Assembly: GCA_902766305.1 (NCBI GenBank)
Contig: CACXDE010000099.1
Span: 1 to 7,194, forward strand
Direction: 5' to 3'
DNA: 7,194 bases
Origin: an uncultured Ruminococcus sp.
GTDB taxonomy: Bacteria; Bacillota; Clostridia; Oscillospirales; Acutalibacteraceae
In this document: in pieces, positions 1-6,185 of the stretch
Layout of the letters: every line of letters starts with the position of its first letter
How positions within the stretch are numbered: position 1 is the stretch's first letter
Made by a program: the position numbers and the translations under genes
Notes under the pieces: model-generated
The model's input: only the letters and a program-made list of their open reading frames with translations
The model's database searches: none
What the model was told of the DNA's origin: nothing

Positions 1-34
1 CACCGAAGAGGAAGAGGACGATCTGCCGTTTTAG
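1..34 (+). CDS. ssb: C-terminal end of a probable single-stranded DNA-binding protein (partial)
   Basis: Only the last ten codons and a TAG stop are inside the window; the frame enters from the left edge. The visible residues are TEEEEDDLPF. An acidic run ending in D-D-L-P-F is the hallmark C-terminal tip of bacterial SSB, the segment that docks SSB partners such as repair and replication proteins. An ssb gene also fits next to partition and replication genes on a plasmid. The OB-fold that would prove identity lies outside the window, so the call rests on the tail alone; another protein with an acidic, proline-phenylalanine end cannot be excluded. Confidence 0.55.
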   Translation, partial: TEEEEDDLPF

Positions 35-37
35 TCA

Positions 38-63
38 GGAGTTAGGAGTGTGGAGTTAGGAGT
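38..63 (+). repeat. 12-base tandem direct repeat after the ssb-like stop codon
   Basis: The 12-mer GGAGTTAGGAGT occurs at 38-49 and again at 52-63, separated by two bases. Each copy itself contains two related GGAGT units. It begins three bases after the TAG stop. No hairpin is formed. The function is unknown; it could be a simple-sequence expansion. Confidence 0.7.
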
Positions 64-102
64 TGATGTGTCGGAAACTTCCGCTGCTGACGGACAATAG
101 GG

Positions 103-175
103 TAATATTATTTTAATATTGAAGTAATATCATTTTAATATTGATATGATATCATAATAATATCATATCAATATT
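103..175 (+). repeat. AT-rich repeat block 1 upstream of parA (putative operator/centromere)
   Basis: Two 22-base direct repeats lie end to end at 103-124 and 125-146; they differ at a few bases and both contain ATTTTAATATTGA. The second runs into a perfect inverted repeat of 16 bases per arm: 137-152 (AATATTGATATGATAT) and 160-175, with a 7-base spacer. The 16-mer at 138-153, ATATTGATATGATATC, is repeated exactly at 2395-2410. The block ends 85 bases before the parA start, where its promoter should be. ParA partition operons with RHH partners commonly have such repeats as autoregulatory operators and centromere sites; that role here is inferred. I could not pick one convincing -35/-10 pair. 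Confidence 0.75.
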
Positions 176-260
176 GCTTTCAGATACAGACAACAGGGGA
201 TAGGGGGAGCAGGAAAGATCCTGTTTTCCGCATTCCGGGATCAAAAGGAGATGATCTGTT

Positions 261-1007
261 TTGGAAATAATAGCGCTTGCAAATCAGAAAGGCGGGGTGG
301 CTAAGACCACCTCGACATACAATCTTGCGGCTGTGAAGGCGCAGGAGGGAAAAAGGGTGCTGATGGTAGATCTTGACCCTCAGGCATCGCTGACCATACT
401 GTGCGGCATGATGCCGGGAAAGGAAAAATATTCCGTCTGCGATCTGTTCGACCTCGATACAGACCCCTTTGAATGCGGCTACGGTGTAGAAAAATCGGGT
501 CTTGATAATCTGTATATCATACCGTCGGACATAGACCTTGCGGAGCTGGAGCAGAACCTGAACGCCAGATACGAGCGTGAGAAGATACTCAGAAAGCAGC
601 TTGCAAAATTCGGCTGCGAGTTTGATTATATATTCATCGACTGCCCGCCGCATTTAGGGGTGCTTACCCAGAACGCTCTGGAGGCTGCGAACAAAGTGAT
701 AATACCCTCAAAGGCAGAGTATCTTTCTTACAGGGGCATACGAGCCATAAAGCGCACTATCTTTAACATACAGAACGGCGGGAACCCGTCTCTTGTGCTG
801 TCCGGCTTTATTATCACCATGTATGAAAAGATAATCAACGATCAGCGCGATATGCTGGAGCAGTTCAGAAAGGAAGCTCCTGTTTTAGGCATCGTGAAGA
901 AATCTGCAGACGCATACAGGAGCATTCTTGACGGTACGCCGGTAGTTATCAGCGACAGGAAAAGCGACGTTACAAGGGCGTACAGAGAGATAGCAATGAT
1001 GTTGTAA
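261..1007 (+). CDS. parA: ParA-family partition ATPase
   Basis: A 248-residue Walker-type (MinD/ParA) ATPase that, with a centromere-binding partner, segregates plasmid copies to daughter cells through ATP-dependent binding to the nucleoid. The deviant Walker A motif KGGVAKTT is at residues 10-17 with the signature first lysine, the Walker A' segment VLMVDLDPQ at 33-41, and Walker B FDYIFIDCPP at 121-130. There is no N-terminal helix-turn-helix domain, so it is the short (type Ib-like) class in which the partner protein, not ParA, usually represses the operon. The start is TTG: an in-frame TGA lies at 252-254, the next in-frame ATG would remove Walker A, and AAAGGAG at 244-250 is correctly placed. 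The stop codon overlaps the first unit of repeat block 2. It is followed by the RHH gene, its likely partner. The family call is secure; plasmid rather than integrated-element location is inferred. Confidence 0.95.
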   Translation: MEIIALANQKGGVAKTTSTYNLAAVKAQEGKRVLMVDLDPQASLTILCGMMPGKEKYSVCDLFDLDTDPFECGYGVEKSGLDNLYIIPSDIDLAELEQNLNARYEREKILRKQLAKFGCEFDYIFIDCPPHLGVLTQNALEAANKVIIPSKAEYLSYRGIRAIKRTIFNIQNGGNPSLVLSGFIITMYEKIINDQRDMLEQFRKEAPVLGIVKKSADAYRSILDGTPVVISDRKSDVTRAYREIAMML

Positions 1008-1060
1008 TAATATTGAAATAATATTGAAATAGTATTGATATAATATTATAATAATACTAT
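1006..1060 (+). repeat. AT-rich repeat block 2 between parA and the RHH gene
   Basis: Three head-to-tail 11-base units: AATAATATTGA at 1006-1016 and 1017-1027, then AATAGTATTGA at 1028-1038 with one change. They are followed by the palindrome TATAATATTATA (1039-1050). An 8-base inverted pair, ATAGTATT at 1029-1036 and AATACTAT at 1053-1060, encloses the palindrome. The first unit overlaps the parA stop codon. An 11-base period places copies on the same DNA face, as expected for cooperative binding of RHH dimers. Binding is inferred. Confidence 0.75.
1024..1052 (+). promoter_or_regulatory. Predicted sigma-A-type promoter of the RHH gene, embedded in repeat block 2
   Basis: TTGAAA at 1024-1029 (one mismatch to TTGACA) and a perfect TATAAT at 1047-1052 are separated by 17 bases, the optimal spacing. 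The -35 overlaps the second and third repeat units, so a protein bound to the repeats would block RNA polymerase. Transcription would start near 1060 and the leader would include the strong hairpin at 1096-1136. Because the region is so AT-rich, chance -10 matches are common, which limits confidence. Confidence 0.55.
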
Positions 1061-1095
1061 CCCCGCATAAATCGGTTTTTTTAGGAAAGGGGTTT

Positions 1096-1136
1096 GGGGG
1101 ATAACCCTTTGTTTTTCCAAACAAAGGGTTTCCCCC
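1096..1136. repeat. Strong palindromic hairpin in the leader of the RHH gene
   Basis: The arms AACCCTTTGTTT (1103-1114) and AAACAAAGGGTT (1119-1130) pair perfectly across a TTCC loop. An outer extension pairs GGGGG (1096-1100) with CCCCC (1132-1136), with one bulged base. There is no T-run after either side, so it is not a classical intrinsic terminator. It ends about 25 bases before the ribosome-binding site of the next gene. It may be a dispersed palindromic element or a leader structure that affects expression; neither can be settled from one copy. Confidence 0.7.
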
Positions 1137-1176
1137 AAGCAGAAGGTACTACCCCTACAAGAAAGGAGAAACAAAA

Positions 1177-1500
1177 ATGGCTATAAAGAGAGAGAAAGAG
1201 AACAAGTTTGACAGTGCTGTGGCAGAGCTGAACGAGCAGGAGGCAGCAGCCGGGGAGAAGGCTGAGAAGGTCATCAGGGGCATGACCGGCGGCGTCAGAA
1301 CAAAGACCATTGTTGATAAAAACGGCAGGACGAGAAACGTGAGGGTCTCCGAAAAGCGAAAGACCATGCCCGTGTATATCCCCGAATCACTGTTTGAGCA
1401 GTTTGAGGCTATAAACACCGCCTACGGCAAGTCAAACAACTCCGCTATCGTTGAGCTTATCCGGGATTATGTGACGGAAAAGAACACGGTTCTTAAATAA
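1177..1500 (+). CDS. Ribbon-helix-helix DNA-binding protein, likely ParB-type partner of ParA
   Basis: A 107-residue basic protein. Residues 63-69 (TMPVYIP) look like the DNA-contacting beta strand of a ribbon-helix-helix (CopG/Arc/omega-type) fold, followed by helix 1 at about 70-82 (ESLFEQFEAIN), a GKSNNS turn and helix 2 at about 88-100 (SAIVELIRDYV). The N-terminal 60 residues are charged and probably flexible, as in centromere-binding proteins whose N-terminal tail touches ParA. ATG at 1177 is preceded by AAAGGAG at 1162-1168. Its position directly after parA and beside repeat arrays suggests that it binds those repeats, both building the partition complex and repressing the operon. This role is by analogy with ParA/RHH plasmid systems; the protein could instead be only a copy-number repressor. 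Confidence 0.8.
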   Translation: MAIKREKENKFDSAVAELNEQEAAAGEKAEKVIRGMTGGVRTKTIVDKNGRTRNVRVSEKRKTMPVYIPESLFEQFEAINTAYGKSNNSAIVELIRDYVTEKNTVLK

Positions 1501-1556
1501 AGGAAAATGAAAAATTCCGCTTTCCAAATTCCAAATAAAAAAGGGGTTGCTGTGCA

Positions 1557-2417
1557 GTGAACGAGAGATATGATGCATTCCGCAGGAAAGTATATGATTA
1601 TACTGCCGGATGGCTGGAGGAAGACAAACCGGGGGAGCTCAACAACGAAGATCTTTCCTTTGAAAAGCTGCTGAGGATAAATCATTACAATCACATATTG
1701 AATCTTATGGGGGATAACGGACTGAAAGAAGATATCATGTATCTTGCTAACGGGCTTGCAAAGGAAAAAGTCATGGGAATGAAGAACAAGTCCGACCGGT
1801 CGTCCGGACTTGCAAGGCTCAATGTGATCGCCTTGCATACCTCTGCATGGAACATTGCTCATTTCCATTACGAAAGGGCAATAAAGACACTGTGCATGAT
1901 GATGGTGACTCTGATGGATAATATCATACGCGAGCTGGGCGGCAGTTCTGTGCTGTACAACGGTCTTGATGAGACAAAGTATTTTGATCTGCTTGATGAG
2001 ATCACCTCTCTGAACGAGACATACAGGATAGACTATATAAATATATGCGCCTTTGATTTTTGTACAAAAAAATTAGGCGAGTATCTGGATATACCCGAAT
2101 ACTCTTATATAGCAAGGGAGCACAACAGGGTAATCAACAACGGAAATCCCAAAAGGGTACAGCAGATCATTGACAGACTCAGAGATCTGTGCAGCGGGGG
2201 GCAGTCCGGGATAATCGGACGGATACAGGAGGCGTACACTCCCGAACCGGTGTATTCCGAGGATCTGTTTGAGCAGTGCTATGCGGATGCGATGGGGTAT
2301 TATCAGACCGAGGATAACGCCGTGCAGGACTTCAACGGACTGGTCGCAAGAGTAAGCAACTATTATCTTATCAGTACTAAAGGTCCTCAGAATGATATTG
2401 ATATGATATCGGATTGA
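1557..2417 (+). CDS. Unrecognised plasmid-backbone protein, 286 residues
   Basis: I do not recognise a family. The protein looks soluble and mostly helical, with no signal peptide, convincing membrane segment or catalytic motif. It has one hydrophobic methionine-rich stretch near residues 112-121 (LCMMMVTLMD) and an acidic C-terminal part. Codon use matches parA and rep, so it appears to be a long-standing part of the backbone. The start is GTG, supported by the AAGGGG ribosome-binding region at 1541-1546 and by the lack of an early in-frame ATG. It begins 56 bases after the RHH gene and is probably co-transcribed with it. Its last codons (NDIDMISD) and stop are written in the shared AT-rich repeat sequence, so the gene end and repeat block 3 overlap. 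A role in partition or copy control is possible from position only. Confidence 0.8.
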   Translation: MNERYDAFRRKVYDYTAGWLEEDKPGELNNEDLSFEKLLRINHYNHILNLMGDNGLKEDIMYLANGLAKEKVMGMKNKSDRSSGLARLNVIALHTSAWNIAHFHYERAIKTLCMMMVTLMDNIIRELGGSSVLYNGLDETKYFDLLDEITSLNETYRIDYINICAFDFCTKKLGEYLDIPEYSYIAREHNRVINNGNPKRVQQIIDRLRDLCSGGQSGIIGRIQEAYTPEPVYSEDLFEQCYADAMGYYQTEDNAVQDFNGLVARVSNYYLISTKGPQNDIDMISD

Positions 2418-2456
2418 TATTGTTATAATATTATAATAATATCGTTATAATATTAT
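2395..2456 (+). repeat. AT-rich repeat block 3 upstream of rep (putative iterons/operator, origin candidate)
   Basis: The 16-mer ATATTGATATGATATC at 2395-2410 is identical to 138-153 in block 1. Two 17-base copies of TATYGTTATAATATTAT lie at 2418-2434 and 2440-2456 (one mismatch), a 22-base period equal to that of block 1. Several TATAAT hexamers (2424, 2432, 2446) and TTGATA at 2414-2419 indicate promoter activity for rep, though no single pair is clearly best. The block starts inside the coding end of the preceding gene and finishes about 40 bases before rep. AT-rich iterons before an initiator gene are typical of theta plasmid origins; both origin and operator functions are inferred. No convincing DnaA box was seen. 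Confidence 0.7.
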
Positions 2457-2497
2457 TTTTACGAACGGCAGCAAAGGGGAGGTGTGAAGAAGGATAT

Positions 2498-3550
2498 ATG
2501 ATTGAAAGATCAATATGGAGGGATATAGACAGCACGGACGTTGTTGACTTTTCAAAGGGTGTAGGCGAGGTCATAGAGCACGACAGCCTGAGGATCAGCG
2601 GGCTGATACAGCAGAACAGCCCCGTGAACAATGAGATGATACGAAATCCTTTGCTCAACGATCTTTACTCCGGATATAACGACGGCAAGCACCGCACCTT
2701 TCCCGCTCTTGTGCGTGAACAGAAGGGCAGAAACGAACAAGTCGTTTCTTACGTTTCATTTTACTATGACGACAGCGCCGATCTTGAGATACTGAACAAA
2801 AAGGGCAGGTTCAACATAACCGCATACGACAGGCGGGTATATAATGCCGTGAGCACTCTTTTTGTCAACGGAAAAGACACGGTATCCCTTGCAGAGATAT
2901 TCAGCGTTATGACCGGCTACACAAAGAAGAATCCTTCAAAGAGCCAGATAGACACAATAGAAAGATCTCTTGAAAAGCTGAAAAGCATAAAGGTGTATAT
3001 CGACCTGACTGCGGAGGTAAAGCATAAAATGATCGAGAACAGACAGCCGCTCATTGAGGCGGGGATACTCAGCAATATGACCGACAAGATAAAAAGGGCG
3101 GTCATTGAGGACAATATGCTGCACTTCCGCAAGGGCGAGCTTGTGAGCGAAAAGGGCAGGGTATTCAAGAGCATACAGATAATAGGCGAGCCTGCTTTGC
3201 TCACCTATAACCGGGCAAAGAAGACCCTCCTGACCATACCAATGGAATACATAGGTCTTGAAGGGCAGAACACCACCGATAAGACTATTGCTTTTCAGGA
3301 TTATCTGCTTATGCGCATATTCGGCTACAAGAACGGCAAAATGCGAGAGAACCGTATACTCTATGAAACTCTTTACAGGGACTCCGGACAGGAGCGCCCC
3401 GAGGATAGCAAGGGCTTTATCCGTGACCGCGAGACGATAACAAGGATGCTGGATGAATGGATGAACAGGGGACTCATCACCGGCTTTGCGGAGATCAAGG
3501 AGGGAAGGTCCTATGTAGGGGTGATGTTCTATACAGAGGATGAAGAATAA
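2498..3550 (+). CDS. Probable plasmid replication initiator (two winged-helix regions)
   Basis: A 350-residue protein with the layout of theta-type Rep initiators. A first winged-helix-like segment lies near residues 103-170 (from FNITAYDRRVYNAVSTLF through VSLAEIF to the ERSLEKLKSIKVYIDL strand). A second lies near 240-345 (from LLTIPMEYIGL through DYLLMRIFGYKNGK to RMLDEWMNRGLITGFAE and a wing ending in YVGVMFY). Initiators of this sort bind iterons near their own gene and load the helicase. The 350-residue length is normal for the class. It does not show the N-terminal signature I associate with RepA_N. ATG at 2498 follows GAAGAAGG at 2486-2493; a stronger GGGGAGG lies further upstream. 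The adjacent AT-rich block supports the call. Without a profile search it could also be another winged-helix plasmid protein. Confidence 0.65.
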   Translation: MIERSIWRDIDSTDVVDFSKGVGEVIEHDSLRISGLIQQNSPVNNEMIRNPLLNDLYSGYNDGKHRTFPALVREQKGRNEQVVSYVSFYYDDSADLEILNKKGRFNITAYDRRVYNAVSTLFVNGKDTVSLAEIFSVMTGYTKKNPSKSQIDTIERSLEKLKSIKVYIDLTAEVKHKMIENRQPLIEAGILSNMTDKIKRAVIEDNMLHFRKGELVSEKGRVFKSIQIIGEPALLTYNRAKKTLLTIPMEYIGLEGQNTTDKTIAFQDYLLMRIFGYKNGKMRENRILYETLYRDSGQERPEDSKGFIRDRETITRMLDEWMNRGLITGFAEIKEGRSYVGVMFYTEDEE

Positions 3551-3585
3551 AATTCAGATTGTGGAATGCGGAAAGGCGGCATTAT

Positions 3586-4890
3586 ATGGGATACGCTTTT
3601 ATAAGTTACAGTTCAAAAAATCAGATTACGGCTGATGCTTTTAGAAATTTGCTGAACAGCAAAGGAATAGACACCTGGATGGCTCCCGGTGACATTCCCG
3701 CAGGAAGTTCCTATATGAAAGAAATCAATAATGCATTGAAAAATTGTTGCTGCCTTGTTCTATTGCTGTCTAATGCTGCACAAGGTTCGGAATGGGTAAT
3801 AAAAGAGGTTGAGCGAGCAGTTAACTATCATAAGATCATTATTCCGATAAAAATAGAGGACGTTATATTAAATGATGAATTTGAGTTTGTTTTAGGTTCC
3901 TATCAAGTTGTTGCAGTACATAAAATTGACTATGAATCTGATGAAATAAAAAAAGTCCTGAACAGCATACAAGCGGCGACAAACATTAACAAAGACAATT
4001 TATCTGCCGATGTTCTGATAAGCAAAAAAGAAAATAATTATGAAGCATGTCAGGATATACAAATCGGAACAATAATAGACGGAAAATATCAGGTTATTGG
4101 TAAATTGGGTAGGGGTGTTTTCTGCGAAGTCTATTTGGCTGAAAACACAAAAACAAAGAAAAAATGGGCTGTTAAGGTAATAGATATATCTCAGGAAAAT
4201 TATGCGCAGTTTTATAAAAACTTATCAAATGAGCTCGGCTTATTGTACAAGCTGCAGCATCCGTATTTGCCTTCTATTGCAGACGTTATTCAAGACAATA
4301 ATAATATGTTAGTTATAATGGATTATATCGAAGGAATTACATTGGGTCAGTTAATTATGAAAGAAGGAGCGCAGAGCGAAGAAAAAGTAATTGAATGGGC
4401 AAAAAAAATCTGTGATGCATTAGGCTATCTTCATAGTCGCTCGCCTCAGATTATTCATAATGATATTTACCCTGGAAACATAATTCTTAAGCCGAATGGT
4501 GATATTGCTATTATTGATTTTGGCACGGCAATCGAACACTCAACAAAAAAAGAATCGGACACAGTTCTTTTGGGTACAAGAGTCTTTGCTGCCCCTGAAA
4601 TATACAAAGGAATAGTTGATGTCAGAACCGATATTTATTCTTTGGGAATGGTGCTTTTCGCATTAGTTTCGGGCAAAAATTCGATACAGTTTTTTTCTGG
4701 TGGCTCAATCAGAAGGATCGCTCCGCATATATCACGCGGATTGGAGTACATAATTAGAAAGTGTATAGAAATGAATCCAATCGACAGATATCAAAGTGTT
4801 AGTGCAATAGTCAAGGATTTGGAGAATATTGATAAGCTGACGAAAAAGTTAGGATTGAAAAATGTTATAAGAAAGTTATTCTTAAAATGA
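3586..4890 (+). CDS. TIR domain fused to a Ser/Thr-type protein kinase
   Basis: A 434-residue two-domain protein. Residues 1-120 are a TIR domain: strand A AFISYSSKN (4-12), the WMAPGDIPAG loop (31-40), and SEWVIKEVERA (68-78), whose Glu74 sits where NAD-cleaving TIR enzymes carry the catalytic glutamate. After a linker, residues 163-415 form a protein kinase domain: glycine loop GRGVF (175-179), ATP lysine K197 in WAVKVID, helix-C candidate E216, catalytic loop HNDIYPGN (291-298), DFG (311-313), APE (336-338), and DIYSLG in helix F. The loop keeps the catalytic Asp293 and Asn298, but the usual HRD Arg and the following Lys are Asn and Tyr. I start at ATG 3586 (AAAGG at 3572-3576) because this puts the TIR strand at the N-terminus; a TTG at 3559 in the same frame is less likely. 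It lies 35 bases after rep with no terminator between. Its A/T-rich codon use (ATT, TTA, AAA) differs from the backbone, suggesting separate acquisition. The role is probably stress or phage signalling, by inference. Confidence 0.9.
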   Translation: MGYAFISYSSKNQITADAFRNLLNSKGIDTWMAPGDIPAGSSYMKEINNALKNCCCLVLLLSNAAQGSEWVIKEVERAVNYHKIIIPIKIEDVILNDEFEFVLGSYQVVAVHKIDYESDEIKKVLNSIQAATNINKDNLSADVLISKKENNYEACQDIQIGTIIDGKYQVIGKLGRGVFCEVYLAENTKTKKKWAVKVIDISQENYAQFYKNLSNELGLLYKLQHPYLPSIADVIQDNNNMLVIMDYIEGITLGQLIMKEGAQSEEKVIEWAKKICDALGYLHSRSPQIIHNDIYPGNIILKPNGDIAIIDFGTAIEHSTKKESDTVLLGTRVFAAPEIYKGIVDVRTDIYSLGMVLFALVSGKNSIQFFSGGSIRRIAPHISRGLEYIIRKCIEMNPIDRYQSVSAIVKDLENIDKLTKKLGLKNVIRKLFLK

Positions 4891-4920
4891 GAAGAATAAC
4901 CCGAAAGAACATTGTTATGC

Positions 4921-4926
4921 AGGAGG
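4921..4926 (+). promoter_or_regulatory. Ribosome-binding site that decides the start of the second TIR gene
   Basis: A perfect AGGAGG lies eight bases before ATG 4935. An earlier in-frame ATG at 4887 overlaps the kinase stop codon as ATGA but has no comparably good site. The longer start would add 16 basic residues in front of a clean beta strand (MLFILFG). I therefore use 4935, though coupled initiation at 4887 remains possible. Confidence 0.7.
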
Positions 4927-4934
4927 TCTTTGAA

Positions 4935-6011
4935 ATGTTATTCATCCTTTTTGGGGCTACGCTGGAGATGGGATATCAATGCCGCGAAATATTCAAGGAG
5001 CTTGGTTTCGGGATCATACAAAAGTACAACTATGTTTCCGATTCTGCAAAAGTGAGTAAAAAGCTGTATATGGACTCAAACAGGGATGAGTTTTTTGCGC
5101 GCTGGTATAATGACAAAATGTATGCGGATACCTTAGAGGAAATCGAACAATGTGATTTTCGGTATGTAATGAACAGTATTCATGTAGGCTTTAATAAAGA
5201 ACAGATACTTGAAGCTGTTCATGGAGCATCTGATTCGCTGCTGACTATCGGAACGGCAACATTGGATTTTGTTATGCAGCTTAAAAAAGCCTATGGGGCA
5301 TATGTAACTCTGATAAATATATTTAGTGATGCAAATACCGTTCACCACGATAATCGCCTGAGCTCCGGGATAAGTCGCACAGAGTCTGAAATGCGTGATG
5401 CGGCAAATCAAAATATGCAAAGGGTCTTTTTGAATAATATCGTTGATTTTGATGAAACGGTGATTTTTACGGGCAATGACAGTGTATTTGATCTTGCGGC
5501 GCTCAAACAGCAGTTCATCACCATTATTGATAAGCGGCGCTTGATAGAAAAGGAATTGAACAACAGAAATTATGTCGAGCTGCCATACAAGGGGGATCGG
5601 GATTATTTATTTATCAGCTACTCTCACCTCGATAAGGAGCAGGTCTATACGGATCTTCTGTATCTTCAAAGGCACTCTTACCGCATCTGGTATGATGATG
5701 GTATCGTTGGCGGAGATAACTGGCGTAAGATCATCAGCGACAAAATAGCAGGGTGCAGTCAGTTTTTATTGTTTGTATCAAAGGATTCCTGCGTCTCTTA
5801 TGATGTGCAGGCTGAGATCAATCTGGCATTGGATCTGCATAAAAAGGTCTTGCTTGTTGCTCTGGACGGCTCGATCCTGCCTGATGAATACAGAATGTAT
5901 CTGATGAATGTCAATCAGATCAGATACGGAGCGGAAAATTATTATCAAAAGCTGCAGGAGGCGCTTTTAAGCAGTCTTCAGGAGACCGGACAAACGGATA
6001 TAAACTCATGA
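4935..6011 (+). CDS. Guanylate-kinase-like domain fused to a C-terminal TIR domain
   Basis: A 358-residue protein. Residues 1 to about 205 resemble the guanylate-kinase/P-loop nucleotide-kinase layout: strand MLFILFG, then helix REIFKELGFG, a middle region with YVMNSIHVGFNKEQILEAV (78-96), and QLKKAYGAYVTLINIFSD (115-132) like the late strand and helix of GMP kinases. The segment where the P-loop should be (GATLEMGYQ, 7-15) lacks the GK[ST] lysine, so it may bind a nucleotide or ligand without phosphorylating it. Residues 223-335 are a TIR domain: DYLFISYSHLD, RIWYDDGIVGGDNW, and SYDVQAEINLAL (288-299), whose Glu294 is the candidate NAD-cleaving glutamate. There is no transmembrane segment. 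Codon use is closer to the backbone than the kinase gene's. It follows the TIR-kinase gene by 44 bases, so the two are probably one transcript and one system. TIR identity is strong; the N-terminal assignment is tentative. Confidence 0.85.
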   Translation: MLFILFGATLEMGYQCREIFKELGFGIIQKYNYVSDSAKVSKKLYMDSNRDEFFARWYNDKMYADTLEEIEQCDFRYVMNSIHVGFNKEQILEAVHGASDSLLTIGTATLDFVMQLKKAYGAYVTLINIFSDANTVHHDNRLSSGISRTESEMRDAANQNMQRVFLNNIVDFDETVIFTGNDSVFDLAALKQQFITIIDKRRLIEKELNNRNYVELPYKGDRDYLFISYSHLDKEQVYTDLLYLQRHSYRIWYDDGIVGGDNWRKIISDKIAGCSQFLLFVSKDSCVSYDVQAEINLALDLHKKVLLVALDGSILPDEYRMYLMNVNQIRYGAENYYQKLQEALLSSLQETGQTDINS

Positions 6012-6040
6012 AAATATTTCGTATATAAGCAAAAGAAAGT

Positions 6041-6076
6041 TCCCCGCCGGTAAGCGTAAGGCTCACTCGGCGGGGA
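6041..6076. terminator. Terminator-like hairpin after the TIR operon
   Basis: TCCCCGCCG at 6041-6049 pairs perfectly with CGGCGGGGA at 6068-6076. An inner stem of GTAAGC (6050-6055) with GCTCAC (6061-6066) has one mismatch and a GTAAG loop. The hairpin begins 29 bases after the stop of the second TIR gene. On the + strand the nearest T-run is 15 bases away (6092-6097), which is weak for intrinsic termination. On the minus strand the downstream side is immediately T-rich (complement of 6025-6040). It may work in both directions. Confidence 0.6.
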
Positions 6077-6185
6077 CTGATTTACGGAATGTTTTTTCAG
6101 TGATGAAACGTGACAAAATCAAAGCAGAAACACTGCAACAATAATGGATAAGGAAGTGGAGAGAATGGAAGAATTGTACTGTCAC

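Noticed and set aside
103..175. CRISPR-like array
   Set aside because: The repeats are adjacent AT-rich units without spacers and there are no cas genes; operator or iteron repeats fit better.
180..653. Minus-strand reading frame opposite parA
   Set aside because: It lies antisense to the unmistakable ParA coding sequence and shows no recognisable domain.
1096..1136. Intrinsic terminator between parA and the RHH gene
   Set aside because: The stem is strong but no T-run follows on either strand, so I list it as a palindromic or leader hairpin.
3586..4890. The kinase domain as a dead pseudokinase
   Set aside because: ATP lysine, a candidate helix-C glutamate, catalytic Asp, loop Asn and DFG are all present, so loss of activity cannot be assumed from the two substitutions.
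3586..6011. A classical Thoeris system
   Set aside because: Thoeris pairs a TIR protein with a SIR2/SLOG-type or other ThsA effector; neither protein here shows such a domain.
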